Below, piece after piece: positions 1-12,542 of a DNA stretch of 64,000 nucleotides; the stretch's first letter is position 1, and each line of letters starts with the position of its first letter. Made by a program: the position numbers and the translations under genes. Source of the stretch: Sciurus carolinensis. Lineage: Eukaryota; Chordata; Mammalia; Rodentia; Sciuridae. The DNA lies in the NCBI RefSeq assembly GCF_902686445.1, contig NC_062224.1, positions 47,429,156 to 47,493,155 on the forward strand, in the 5' to 3' direction. The notes beneath the pieces were generated by a model. That model searched no databases, was not told the DNA's origin, and saw nothing but the letters and a program-made list of their open reading frames with translations.

Positions 1-355
1 CCTGAGGGAGGGGAACAACAGTTCAATGCAGCCTGTGATATTGATGCCAGTGATTCTACCAACATTAATATATTTAGGTAATTTTGAAACTTAACAGTGT
101 TAAATTAAAAATGGCCCAAAATTCTTCTGTATACCTCCCACAGCGGGCTGGGGGCACCTATTTCCTCCCTTTGAATTAGAATAGGACTGTGGCTGCTTTG
201 AGAAGCAGAATATGGTAGATATGATACTGTGTCAGTTTCCAGGTCCAGGTAGTAAGAGGCTGGCAACTCCACTTCCTATCTCCTGGTCACTTGGTCTTGA
301 ATCTCTGAGATGCCCATATTGTAAAGAAGATCAACCTTGTCATTTTGGATACAAG

Positions 356-397
<42 letters not shown>

Positions 398-830
398 CAT
401 AGATAGATAGATATTCCTTTCTAGTTCTCAGCTGTTCTATTCCCCATTCAAGTCTTCCAATTTTCGGAGACATTGTTGAACAAGCAAGCCATCCCACAGT
501 GTTCTGTTTGAGTTTGTGACCCACCAAAACAATCATGATTATAATTAATAATAATCAATTATAATTACCAGGCTATTAAACTTTGGAAATAATTTGTTGT
601 ACAGCAATACATAACTAGGGATTAAGTGTTTACATTTTAATTCCTAAAATGCTCAATTTTAATTGCCAGTATTATTTTTAGTTACCTTCAGGATTAGGTG
701 GCTACTAAATCAAACTTTAATAGCTATTTAATTAAAAAATTTATGAAATAATCAGTTAGCAAGTCCACTTGAAGGAACATGAGTCAACTATGGAACTAGT
801 AAGAATTTTTCAGTCAAAAAGACATGCAAA
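1..830. other. Unique AT-rich DNA, no gene seen
   Basis: Apart from the GA/GATA microsatellite listed separately I see no recognisable repeat or exon here. The short open frames at 212-406 (+) and 276-536 (-) run through the microsatellite and translate to RE- or SL-type dipeptide runs, so they are artefacts. Confidence 0.6.
355..412. repeat. (GA)n followed by (GATA)n microsatellite
   Basis: About twenty uninterrupted GA dinucleotides end near 395 and pass directly into three to four GATA tetramers. It is a compound simple repeat, probably length-polymorphic. Confidence 0.95.
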
Positions 831-947
831 GAACTAGGGATGTAACTCAGTGTTAGGGAATGTGCTTAGCATGTATGAAGTCCTGGGTTCAATCCCAGCA
901 CCAAAAAGAAACAACAACAACAAAAAAAAAAAAAAAAAAAAAAAAAA
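831..947 (+). repeat. ID SINE (tRNA-Ala derived) with long poly(A)
   Basis: The body reads as an ID element: a degenerate A box around AACTCAGTG, the B-box motif GGTTCAATCC, the CCAGCACC end, then a CAA-rich tail and about 26 A. Flanking copies of AGACATGCAA (820-829) and AGACTTGCAA (953-962) match at 9 of 10 positions and form the likely target duplication. ID SINEs are transcribed by RNA polymerase III and mobilised by L1; this copy is diverged in the A box. Confidence 0.85.
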
Positions 948-1042
948 GAGGGAGACTTGCAATTCAAAATGTATACATTATTTATGTATAGTCTTAGGAA
1001 AAATCACTTAAAATAAGAATTTCAGGTTTTTCAACAGAATTT

Positions 1043-1130
1043 CTGAGATTAAATGAAATAATCTGCATCAAGTGGCAATTACAATTCCTGACACAGAATA
1101 AGTGTTCTGTGGAAGTTTCTATCATCATTA
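1043..1130 (+). repeat. Possible MIR 3' fragment
   Basis: GATTAAATGAAATAATCTGC followed by a CCTGACACAGAATAAGTG-like stretch resembles the 3' third of MIR (ATTAAATGAG, then CTGGCACATAGTAAG). The match is short and old. Confidence 0.35.
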
Positions 1131-2204
1131 TTATGATGATATGTACACGTCAAGCACAAATGTTAACAAAATTATGAGCTCAAGCATATGTTTAATCATG
1201 CTTTGGGGAAGTAGAAAAGGACATCTAAATCGTTTCATGCCTTTTCTATGATGTGTTTTTCATCCTTGTGCAATAAAAAGAGGTTACTCTATGTTCCAGT
1301 ACATTCAGCTGTATGGAAACACCATCTCTTCAGAAGCAATGACCTATGATATCTAGAATATAAACATGGTTGGAGGTCTAGCTCCTCTGTGAGTCTACCA
1401 CCAAGAGGAAGGAAAATCTACTTTCATCAGTTCTTTTCTTCCTTCTATTTTTATGTCATCACCAGTGTCCTTTCTTATCCCAAAATCTCAGCTCAATTTT
1501 GCAAAGGTTTCTTTTTTTAACCAGGGTAGTCCTTAGATTTTTTAGGACATAATTTTTATGGAGGGTGACATTTCCTCTCCATCAGAAAAAAGACCATCAA
1601 ATAAGGATGGTCAAATACCGACCATGTGGACTTTCATGTGGCAGCCTTTGGGGGAGGGGAGTTTGTAGGACAGAGAACCTCTCTCAACCCTTTGAATAGA
1701 CTCAAATGCTTTGTTTTGGAAGAGCTTTAGAAATCTTGCAATTGGCACAAATAAAGCAATGAACAGAATATTCATCCTCCTTCATTTTCTAGACTGGAGA
1801 TTGTGCTCGAAATGGCCAACCCCCATTTGGGAATGTCTTTGGGAAGACATTGGGATCAGTATGAGACATTGTTTCATCCATTTCAAGGGTTGATTTGGAG
1901 AATATCTGCCTTCTTCCTATGCATCTTTCTTAAAGTCATGTCCTTCATGGAGGAAGGCAACCTTCTCCAGGGAAAGTAGAGGGCTTTTCTTTTGTCAGAG
2001 GTATACACATCCTTGCGATCCTCTGCTAGAACCTTCAGATCCACAAAGTCCTGCACACCCAAGCATGCAAAGTGGAGAATGTCTAGGGTACAGTTCACAA
2101 TAGGTTAGGTCTTAGTGAATGTCAATTCTCTTCCTACCTACTCTGAGCCCTTCCGGATACACCTTTCATCTCATTTTAACCTTTTGGTGCAAGTGTGAAA
2201 ACTC
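1131..2204. other. Unique DNA, nothing recognised
   Basis: I see no repeat, exon-like segment or structured RNA. Open frames of 60-71 codons here have no similarity I recognise and lack splice context. Confidence 0.5.
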
Positions 2205-2390
2205 TGCAGGCAGATAGAGTGAGTTTGTGTCCTAGAATTGGCACTTTGCATGCTACTTGAATGCTGGAAGTTTTAGTTCTTGCATCTGTAGAATAAGGAA
2301 ATTGTAAGGAAAAAGTGAAATAATGTTTATAAAGTTCTTAGCACAATATCAGGCATATAGTCCATATTCAATCAACATTAGCTAAAAGTT
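2205..2390 (+). repeat. MIR SINE
   Basis: The order of motifs follows MIR: a GTTTGTGTCCTAGAATTGGC region, then a GCATCTGTAGAATAAGG run matching the CATCTGTAAAATGGG core, then AAGTTCTTAGCACAATATC and CAATCAACATTAGCT matching the 3' end. It is well diverged, as expected for this ancient tRNA-derived family. Confidence 0.6.
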
Positions 2391-5300
2391 AGGCATTAAA
2401 CATTATTAATTCCACTAGAAATATGAGAAGTAGACTCACAAAGTTCCAGTAACTCATCTAGGTCATACATCTAGCTGGGAATGGGGGGGAATCTGGGTGA
2501 TGTTTTAGGATCTGGAATCTATTGACAAAGCAGTCAGACCAAGTTGTGTCTCCACCTTTCAAATAGAATAGAAAGTGCTTCCTTCAAGGCCTCAAAACCT
2601 GGGAGTTGATATTTATTTTTGCTTTATTCTCTTCTCCTACCTTTCCTAAGCTCCACATAACTTCCCTGCTTATTAATGTGATCCCAATCTGTCAGCTCAG
2701 AGGAAGAAAGTTTCACCATGAAGGTAGTTCAGCATAGAATAGTCAATGGTATACTGACTCTTTTTCCTGACTTCTTAAAACATTTAACAGAAAAAAAGTT
2801 GGTCAACACAAGACAGAACTATTTAGACTTCACATCATCCCATGTTGACTTTTGTGAATCTAATTTATGGGAATCTTTGATTGCATAAAAAAAAAAAAAG
2901 GACTCACCCTGAATGTCCATCAAATGCCTTTGAAAACAACAGGTATGGGTTGAAATATACATGAGTCAGAAACACCCAGATTACATTTCCAGGGAAATAT
3001 CCAGGGATTTAAACATTTAGAAGAAGGAAGGATTGGCAACCAACATTCTGAGTTTCATAAAAAGCTTCCCAACCAATTAGATGATGGGCCTTGCCTTGCC
3101 CAGAAATAACTCATTAAATAGTGCCAACTAGACCCAGGTGATTGGGCTGCAATTGTTTTAAGTCAACAATTTATCATTTAAGTCTTTGTCCCTACTATTG
3201 GTTCACATGGAATGATGGGAAGAGAACCTGTTTGGAGCCACATCCCTCCCTCTCCCCAGAGATGCAGCTCAGAGTCTCATTAAACTTAACTGTAGGGCTC
3301 CCAGTTCCCTGAAGGTGTCTTTTGTTGATCTTGCTGTTTTAAGACAAAATTATCTTGGAACAAATTTTCTTCTATTTTTAGGTACATTGTTGATTGTGAA
3401 ACTTGAAGTCTCCAGTGCTTGTTTCATAAACATACCAGAGACTGTCTCAAGAGACCAATGGACTAACGTTCTTGCCATGGGCAGTTTATGGTGAGCTCAA
3501 AGGGATCTTGAAGAATCTGACCTCGGTGGACATGTTTGGAAGGAAAGGAGTAGAGCGTAGAACTAACCTAGGAGCCTATGGACTCTGTGGCTGTCCCTCT
3601 GTTTTATTTTTATTCTCAGTAATCCAGGGAAATTTTGGGCAGCAGGAAATACAAATCTTCACAGTGTGCATGAACAAACCTGCAGACAGGGCTCTGGTTC
3701 TATGAGCTTCCTGAATGCAAGGTCACTCCTCAGATTTCAGGTTCTCACTCTGTCCTGCCTGCAGAGGTCCTTGTGGAGATCAGAGCTGCTTGACCAGCCA
3801 CCCTGGTCCTCCTACTGAAAGGAGAAGGCAGACAAATGAGAAGGACAATCTCTTCCATTCATGTCTCTCTTTAAAATGTCTCATCTTCAGCTTTACCTCT
3901 TCTGTCCTGGCCCAGTCTGTTTGTCTGTGTGATTCAAGAGAATCAGCATAGAGCTTGTCTGTCATCCATGCACAGGTTAAGTTGCAGTGGCTATGGAGGA
4001 AGTTCCAATTTAGCTCCTGCTTTTTAGGGGCCCTGACTTGAGGCCCAAGCCAAGTGTGACCATTTCAACCTCTTGGCAGGTACCGTGAGCTCAGATTGTG
4101 CTATGATTTATAGGCAAAACTCCTGCCTTCCGTCCAAATCCTAAAGCTCAAACTTGGTTCCCTGTCAGCTCCACATACCAGGATAAGCATGCTTATCTTG
4201 GAAAGATTCCAACTTGGAAAATTCAGTGCTCACCCTGTCATCCTAACACAATGTACATTAGAAGGAGCCATGTTCTCTGATCCTGAATTTTTTTTTTTTG
4301 GCAATCATCCTGTGTGGCAGAAGCAGGCTGTCCAGGTGACCAGGATTGCATTTGGAGAGCATGCTACTTTATAGACAAAAACTCCAACTTGCTATTGGAT
4401 TCCCTGTTACACTCCCACAGTCAGCTGCCTTTCAAGATGAAGCATCGAAGCTTAAAGGCAAATCTGCGAGTTGGAGCATGATAAAAACTTTGAATAAAAC
4501 CTAGAGATGACAACTTTAATTATTAGGAGGATGCGTCACTTTTACATTCAACATTACTTAAATCCAATTAAAACCACCCAGCATACAGTGCTTTCCTTCA
4601 AAGCTATTTCCACAAGGTAGCAACCTCATCAAAAGAAAGGAGAGGTCTCCTGCACTCAGCTGAGACTCAACCTTGCTCTATTCTACACAGCACAGCCATC
4701 AAAGTACTCAGACAAGTGTATTTATGTGGCTATCCCCAATAGTCTTTTCCTGTGTTCGATAGTAATAGGAACAGGAGGATGATATTTTATAAAATCTGCT
4801 TCATTACATTTACAAAGTCATTGATGTTTGATGCATCTATGCAACAAAGATATCCCTTAACAAATGAGCCCAAGAAGGGAAAGAGAAACAAAATGGAACC
4901 CTTTCTCCCCCCCCGAGCAACTTCTTCACTAGAGAATTGGGTACTGAAAAGAGGGTTGGGAGGGGGGTGGTCAGGAGTGATTTTAGTTACATTTCCTTTT
5001 TAAGGTAGGAAGTAGAGAAGCGGCACCTGACTAAACTAGGTAATAGTAAGGGACCTCAGGGTTCTTATTTTCATTCTACCCTACTTTTGCCAATAATTAT
5101 AATTAAACCAGAGCAATCTTTCTGAGCATGCATCACTATTATACAGTTACTAGTTTCAGTATCAATACTGAGAGAGTACATGCCATTTTTTATTTCCTTA
5201 AGGCTTTGAACAATCATAAAATTAGAGATGTATTGACTTTTTGAATATGATAAGACTGATTCTACCTTAATATCCCACTTTGGGTAGGAGCAGCTTTCTT

Positions 5301-7978
5301 TTTTGCTCCCTAAAGGTCCATAACGGACCTTCCTCTCCAACCAGGAGAGAATTTAGTCGAATGTCCCCTAGTGGCCTGAAGGGGTTACTGCAGTTCCCCT
5401 AAAATACACTTAATCCATCATGGGTCTCTGAACTCAACAGATTTCCAGTATGTTTCTTAAGGATAATGAACTTGTTACACAACAAAGAAAACAAATGCAC
5501 CTGGAATTAGTACATTGCATTGATTTAGCAGTCTCACTAGGAGGAGCCCTTGCTTCTTAATAACATACAAAGCCAACGATTATTTAATTCAAGAATAACT
5601 TTGTGCTTAAAAATACATATATGTACATATATATGAATTAATTTTCAACAAAATATTAAAATAATAAATTTATAATCTTGCTTGCTCTAGAAAGATTTTT
5701 ATGACTATTACTAGAATATTTAAATTAGAAAGATGTAAAGGTAAAACCAAGAAGGATATAAATTGAAGTTCTGAGTGAAATTCATATTCTTTTTCTTTGT
5801 CTCTCGCTTTTTCCCTCCTTCCAATGGATAACATACCTTACTGTTTTAAAAATTTCTTTTTGGGGTTGTAATTTTACTATTTATTCCACGAATTTATTGA
5901 ATGTCAACAGATTTACCTCAGAAATGAGGCACACAATTATGAATATTCTTCTCCACGATCCATTTAGAACACTTAACTATTGTAATGTAGTAATGATCCT
6001 AAGTTTCATAGTGCTTACAAAACTATACAGTATAGCAAGTTAAAAAAACAAACAAACAAAACATAACAATTTAAACCCAATGTAGCCTTCATTTCTTCTT
6101 TATGTTATGGATCTTAAACAAAATCTTGGGAGGCCATTGTTTTGGACCAAGCTTATACCTGAGGCCCCAACAGACCAAATCAAACCAAAATGGAGTCCCT
6201 CTTACTAAATGCTACATCATCAAATTGAAAGGAAATAACTACATCTCCAAAATAGACCAGTGTTTCATGGAAACAGGAGATTCCAATCTACCAGTCTACC
6301 TGAGTCAGAATAAGGAAGTCTCCCTGCTCTAACCCTTACAAAAAAGTAACCTTAGGTAACCTGGTGTTAACCAGTCACCTGGCTTCTTTTTTCTTTTTTC
6401 CTGTTGTTCTGTTTCCTTGCTCCCATCTTACAACACCCACTGTTCTGATATCGCCCAGTGGAGACACTCATTTCATTTTCTAGAGCAAAGTCTGCCCCAA
6501 TGCATGAAGCCAATCCGATCTATAACTAAATTCGCTGTTATTATTTAATATCTTGACACTAAGATATTGGGAATCCTTAAGCTCATACTTGGTTGAAGTT
6601 AGGCTAAAGAGGAAATGAAATCCCCTTTTCACCTCTTATTTCCAGAAACTCATACATTAGGCGAGTGTATAAATCCATATTTTTCATGTAAAAAAAAAAA
6701 AAAAAAAACTTACAAGAACAGTCCTGAAATCCAAAGTAACAAGAGAGGATGAAAGTAAAATCACAGGGCTTAAGAAGGCTTTGTGAACCTGAATTCCAAG
6801 GTTCTCCACAGTCTTCCTCTTAATCAAGCACACTCATCTCTTAACAACTTTTTACTTTGACCCCAGATTTTCTGATTTCAGATTACAGGCAGTCTTTCTG
6901 ACTCCCATGATTTTTTTTCTCTGAAAAACCTCCATCATTCACAATGCTAGACGGCTGGTTGACTTCTCTGTTTTTTAAACAAATGCCTCTTTCCAGAAAT
7001 GGGTATTTCTGCTCTTTTGTATGACACTACAGAATTCTCTCAGCTTGCTTCTTGTAAGTGTCCAACACAGGGCAAAAGTTGCATCTTGTCAGTTCTTTTT
7101 TTTTCTCCACCTTTCTTTTCTGTTCTATATTTTCATGTGACTTACAGCACATAGATTTGAGACCAATACTACAATAGTACAATGTGCCTAGGTGCAAACC
7201 CTAGAGGCAGTAAAGAGGGCGTGAGATGGCATCTCTTTGGCTAGAGAACGGAGGACTGTGACCCTCACACTTTTTTTGTTAAGTTCCTATTGGGGTCACC
7301 AGCATTTCAAAGCATTTTTTGAAGAGCTGCTTTCTTTTATTCATTTTGTTGGGGACGAGTAACAGTTTTTGATGCTAAAGTAATTTTTAGAAGATGGTCA
7401 ACTTAATTAAATTTACTGACCCTATTGACTTAGGGGGATGACATGTTGGTTAAAAATACACACACCCACAAAGCTAGGTCACATGAAACCCAGAAAAGTT
7501 TGCTTCAGTTTCTAAAAATGTTACCTCTGTTAGAATTCAAACTCTTGTGTCTCTCTAAGTCCATCTGAAAGGCAGACAAAATCAATTAGCAACCCTTTCA
7601 CCCTCTGGCAAAAAAGGAATTTCTGCAAGAATGCCTTCCAGAAGCAATCGGTTGTTTGACTATTGGCTGTTTGGCTGTGTGAAGGCTTAGACACAACTTT
7701 TGGGCTTCCCCAGGGGACAGGAACTGGCTCCATCCTGTCTCTCCTCTACCTTTGTCGGCTCTGTTCTCCTCCCCCAGGGTGAGGACCATTGCATGTCCCT
7801 ATTTGGGGTCAGCTGTCAGAAGACAGATCTGTTTAATATTTAGCTTTGAAGGAAATTGGCTGAATCAAAGATGAAAGGGCTTGGCTCCAAGTGATGGGGA
7901 AAAACAAAAACAAGCCTCAATTGTTTCAATATTTCCATAGAAAAAAATAAAAAAGATACAGATAAAGTCAATGCAGGT
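2391..7978. other. Long unique AT-rich stretch, no gene seen
   Basis: About 5.6 kb without an interspersed repeat I can name. Contents are short A or T homopolymers (for example 2887-2899, 6691-6708), a small (CAAA)n run near 6046-6060 and small open frames up to 89 codons. None of the frames has splice signals joining it to another or a recognisable domain. Weak ancient repeats could be missed by eye. Confidence 0.5.
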
Positions 7979-7996
7979 GAGAGAGAGAGAGAAGGA

Positions 7997-8046
<50 letters not shown>
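7979..8046. repeat. (GA)n microsatellite, 68 bp
   Basis: An almost uninterrupted GA run with one GAAGGAGAGG interruption near 7991-8000. The minus-strand open frame of serine-leucine dipeptides across it (7865-8074) is a simple-repeat artefact. Confidence 0.97.
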
Positions 8047-8049
<3 letters not shown>

Positions 8050-8127
8050 CCAAAAGGTCCAAATACCACATCAAGTTGATAGACTATTCTGGTGCATACT
8101 TACATTTAGAAACACAAGTGATATTCA

Positions 8128-8310
8128 GCTCTTAATGCCAGTTCTAGAACATAGTTTCCCAGCCTTATTGTGCTTGTAAACCACCTGGGAATCTTATTGA
8201 AAAATGCAGATTCTGATCCAGTGAGTCCTGAATGGAACATGTAGTTCCACATTTCTACCAAGACCCCAGGAGCTTTGATGCTACTGTCCTTAGGGAACAG
8301 TGGAACACAC
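8128..8310. repeat. MER5-type hAT DNA transposon fossil
   Basis: Recognisable by the series TTTCCCAGCCTTATTGTGC, an ACCACCTGGGAATCTTATTG segment, AAAAATGCAGATTCTGATCC and CCAGTGAGTCCTGAATGG, the usual order in MER5A/B, which are non-autonomous Charlie (hAT) elements. Both ends are diverged. Confidence 0.6.
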
Positions 8311-9478
8311 AGGCTTCCTGCATAGCAAATGCACTCGGAGACCTCAGCTTGCACATTGGTACCTGTTTAAAGCCATGCATACAAAGAGGTGAGAAAAGAA
8401 AGGGTAAAGGTGCACATATGAGCATACTAAAATAGGAAAGAAAAGTTTGTTTTTTTTTTAAAATATCACAATTTTTTAAAAGATGGAAATTTAGTGGGGA
8501 AAGAAAGAACAAACTCATCATGTTTTTACTCATCTAGCATACTTACTTTTCGAGATGGGGCAATTTTTATTGTGAAGAAAATACTGATTTTGTTAAATGT
8601 TAAGCAATGGCCGACTCTCACCCCAACCCACAGGAGAAAATCACAAGCATTTTAAACATAAAGTAGATTTTCAATAGAATTAGTAAACCCAATGCAAATT
8701 TGCAAGAAAGGAAAATAAGAAAACTTTACAGCCCAGAACAATGCACAGTTGTGTTTAATTTCAAAGAAAAGAAGAAAGTAAGTCCATAGGCAAACGCAAA
8801 GCTGCTTGAAATTTTAGAACCACTTCAGTCATTCTTTACTGAAGTGCAATGAACATGTCAGTTCTAGCCTGAGACTTTGGGCTTCAGTGCACCCTGTTCC
8901 CACCCCTTTGCTCCTTAGCCCCAACATCTCCAAGTTCCTTGAGTACCATGAAGCCAACTCAGACAATGCTGGAAGCTTCTGCATCATGAGACCCTGTTGG
9001 TTTTCTTTCACTCTGTTACAATCTTTAGGCACACAATCCTTAGGAGACTTAACACTGAACAGGATCCTTAGGTTTCAATTTAGCCTAAATGCATCAATTT
9101 ACCAATAAAAATTGATTTAAAAAATTAAATCACATAAATAATACTTGACTGGACACTTCATTTATGCTAGCTAGATTTTTATCCTGTCTTGTAATTGCAC
9201 ATGGCCTGACTCAGGCTCTATAGCTGTGGGTCTCTGTACTACATGGTACCAGCACACCACATGGTACCGGCTCAGGGCCATGTATGTGCTGGGCATTGAC
9301 TGTCAATCATCTGTCACGTTGTTGGCATGGCTTGAATTGAGCACTGTAAAATCGGTGGTGCTTCCTGCATCCCCTTTTTCACCTCTAAACTTTGGTGCAG
9401 ATTAAACACAATCGTAATAAACCCTTTGGAAAAACTTGAAAGGAATGAAGGAAAGGACTTTCCACAAGAAGATGGCTA
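8311..9478. other. Unique DNA, nothing recognised
   Basis: No repeat family recognised. Near 9240-9277 the motif ACATGGTACC occurs twice, 24 bp apart, giving a small local duplication. Open frames are at most 92 codons and show no exon signals. Confidence 0.5.
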
Positions 9479-10037
9479 TGGTGGGTAGTCTCTAAAATGG
9501 CCCCAATGATCCCTGCCTTCTGGTACTTATACTCTTTTGTAGTTCTACCTCACACTGTACCAGGGTTATTTAGTGAAGGGAATATAATACCACAGCTGTG
9601 ATGGTGTGTCACATCCAAGATTAGGCTATAAAAGTCTTCAACTTCCTTCCAAAGTATCTGATCCTCTCTCTCTCTCTCTCCCTCTTGAATTTCTGTTTTA
9701 CATGAGGAGCAAGTTGTCATGATGTGAGCAACCCTATGCAGAGGTCTATTTGATGAGGAACAGAAGTTTTGGGATAAAAACCAGTGAGGAACAGAGAACT
9801 CCTACCACCAACCATGGGAATGAACTTGGAAGATCCCCTTCCATCAGACCTTCAGATGAGACTGTAACCCTGGTCAGCAGCTTTACTGAAACCTCCTTCA
9901 AGACCTTGAACTAGAACCACTCAGAGAAGCTTCTCCTTAATTCCAGACCTACAGAGGGTATGGGCTTGTAAGTGCTTGCTGTTTTAATATACAAAGTGTT
10001 AGGGAAACTTTCTAGGCAGCAATAGATAATCAATACA
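9479..10037 (+). repeat. MLT1-like MaLR LTR
   Basis: The stretch opens with TGGTGGGTAGTCTCTAAAAT, continues through a CCCTGCCTTCTGGTACTTAT-type segment, GGTGTGTCACATCCAAGATT and TCTCTCTCTC, and closes with CAGCAATAGATAATCAATAC. That succession is characteristic of old mammalian MaLR (ERVL-MaLR) LTRs. No internal retroviral sequence follows, so it is a solo LTR. The exact subfamily is not certain. Confidence 0.65.
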
Positions 10038-10874
10038 ATGACAAGTGTGTATTTGGAGATATGAGAGAAAGAAAGGACTCATATTACTAGTTGACTTGCC
10101 CCTGTCCCAGAGGTGACTTGTGGATGAGAGAGGCTTATGTGACCCTAGAAGGGTCACCTGTCCAAGATCCTTCTCATCCAACCCACTACCTCCTTGAGCA
10201 ATGGCCCATCTGCCAGCTCCTCATCCCTGTGGTGTCTTAGTGTCCATGGAGACTTCATCACACTTTCTGTCTCTCAGCTGCACTATTTCCAACATGTTAT
10301 TTACATAGTAAATAGTCATATGCTAGAATGACAGGAAGAATTAATATTTGTATTGTATCTGACAGCTTTATTTATTTTTACAAATGCTTATTTGGAAACT
10401 ACTAGGTCTTTGAAAAGAACCAAGGCAAATGACTAAGATCACTCAAGGGAAAGGGGGATTCTAAACAGAATCAGACATCTATATAGACTCTGCGCCCTAG
10501 CTTGGAAATGATGAGAATAAATGATTCACATGGTAAGAATAAGTATTTAATTTAAATCAAACAGATACTACTGAGATTAGTCTAGCTCAAATTATATAAT
10601 TAAAGCAAGGAAACATGTTTTATGTTTTTAAAATGTAATTTGAATGGTCACCAATTTAAATCATCCACCTTAGACATATGAAATGAATGCAAATTTACTG
10701 CATGTCCAACAGGAATTCTGGATTGCATGTGTACATCCTTCTTTATCATTTCATCCACCCTCCCTCCTTCTCTAAAACTGATACTTATATGGTGATTATT
10801 ATATACTGGGTCATCTTAAGTGCTTTATTTATAATATCTTACTTCTCATTATAACAGTGAAGTGGTTTCAAGTA
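10038..10874. other. Unique DNA, nothing recognised
   Basis: No repeat or exon-like feature recognised. The sequence is AT-rich with short T and A runs. Confidence 0.45.
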
Positions 10875-11050
10875 TGGTTATTTTAGTGTCCATCGCAATC
10901 ACCTAAGAAGTCTGTAGAAAATGCAGACTTCTGATTCCTCTGCAGAGAGTCTAATTCATAAGGTTTGGGGGTAGGACCTGGAAATCTGCATTTTTCATCA
11001 ACACATTGAGGTATTATGATTCAGATGCTAAATACCACAAATTGAGAAAT
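10875..11050. repeat. MER5-type hAT DNA transposon fossil
   Basis: AATCACCTAAGAAGTC, AAAATGCAGACTTCTGATTC, a GAGTCTAATTCATAAGG segment, GGTAGGACCTGGAAATCTGC and a GATTCAGATGC end follow the MER5A order, including the diagnostic GG(T/G)AGG-CCTGG-AATCTGCAT centre. Confidence 0.65.
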
Positions 11051-12472
11051 CATGGAGGTATTTTCCATTCTGTGACTTGACAATACTTTAAACACTTTTT
11101 CTGGGTTTAAGAATTCCCTACCTTTGGAATTAGTGCCTTCAAGACTTCCTCTTTCAGCCTTTCTGGTAGAGAAGGACACACTTTTTCAGGTTCTTCCGAC
11201 ACAGGGGATAGATGATCTAGACCCAGTTAATAAATTGCAGCCCCAAAAGGCTGTACCACAAGGAGATGCATTCTGAACCTGTGGTGGAAGCAGATGCTTT
11301 CAGGGTTCTCAAGACCAAGGTACCAGTCTTTACTACATGTCTAGCAGTAATTCTGTATTGCAACTACTGAATTGTCACTGGAGTATTTCTAGAGTGTGAT
11401 TTGAGCACTATTCCTGGATTAATTGCTTCTAAGACTATTTTTTCTGGCCCTTCCAGGGAAACTGTGAATGCTTAAATATTTTTGGAGTAATCTTAACTTA
11501 AACTTAGTGTCGAAGGTATTTATTGATTATTTATTTATTTATTTATTTATTTACTTACTTACTTACTTATTTAAGCAACTGAAGAAACCCAGATAATAAT
11601 TGCTGGTAGAGAACTTACCACGCCTAAAATTATTTTTCCTTATTGTCACTATCCCTAACAGCTTACAATGTCTATGATTCATTTACATCAAGCTCTGCTT
11701 TGGTCTTGTTTGATGGCTAGTGGCTTTATGTTGATCAATGTGAAAATAGATTTAGTTTCAGGGATGTTAGTACCTGTGCTGATTATTTCAGGTCTAAATT
11801 TCTAAAACAGGGCTTTCACCTCGTGAGTTGGTTATGAATAACATTGAACCTTCTACCATACATGAGTGACTCATTTATTATAAAACGAACATCACAGTTA
11901 CAATTGGATCTCAATATGACATAAGAATGTCCAAACTCAATTAAATGTTTGATTAATGACAAATATTACTCATGATAATAAATATGATTTAAACACTGCT
12001 GCAGAATTTATTGTAATAAAAAGTGACTTTCAACACGATTCAAGCCAGTCCTTACAGAGTGACAAAGAAAGAAAGGGGCACAGAAATACAGCCAACTAAG
12101 CCAAAGGAACCTTATTTGTTTACAAATATTCAGACTAATTGCAGGTGGTGAGTTAGTCTGGACATTGCAGTCTGTCTCTATGTAAACAGAAGCTCTTTTA
12201 GAGTCTTATGGACTATGGAATGGCTCAGAGCCTCAGTACAACAAACTGATGTTTCCAATGTTATCAGTGTTGGGTTACAGGGACCAAAACTGATGTCTAG
12301 TGGTATACCATGGGACAAGGGGTAGATGTTGTTGAATGAACTAAGTCAAGTCATCAGAGTAAAATAGGTTGAAAATGGGAACAGAAGAAAGTAGACTTTG
12401 CTTCTTAAAGTAGCTACCTGCTTCAATTATTACTCCAAAGGTTTGCTCTTTTGCTGTGTATCATGTCCACTT
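11051..12472. other. Unique AT-rich DNA with a possible conserved noncoding core
   Basis: Besides the TTTA microsatellite at 11516-11574 no repeat is recognised. The part from about 11780 to 12200 is repeat-free and dense in homeodomain- and forkhead-like words (ATTAATGACA, TGTTTACAAATATTC), which is what conserved enhancers often look like. No conservation data are available here. Confidence 0.4.
11516..11574. repeat. (TTTA)n/(CTTA)n microsatellite
   Basis: About seven TTTA tetramers pass into four CTTA tetramers and back to TTTA. It is a compound simple repeat. Confidence 0.93.
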
Positions 12473-12540
12473 ACACCTGGGGCATAAGCTCTAACACCTA
12501 TCACTAAACTCTAACTCTAACACTAACACCTGGGGCATAA
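12473..12540. repeat. Local direct duplication with CTAAC-rich core
   Basis: The 15-mer ACACCTGGGGCATAA occurs exactly at 12473-12487 and again at 12526-12540. Between the copies lies a run of CTAACACC, CTAACTCTAAC and CACTAACACC words. It looks like a slipped or degenerate minisatellite of one and a fraction units. Confidence 0.85.
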
Positions 12541-12542
12541 AC

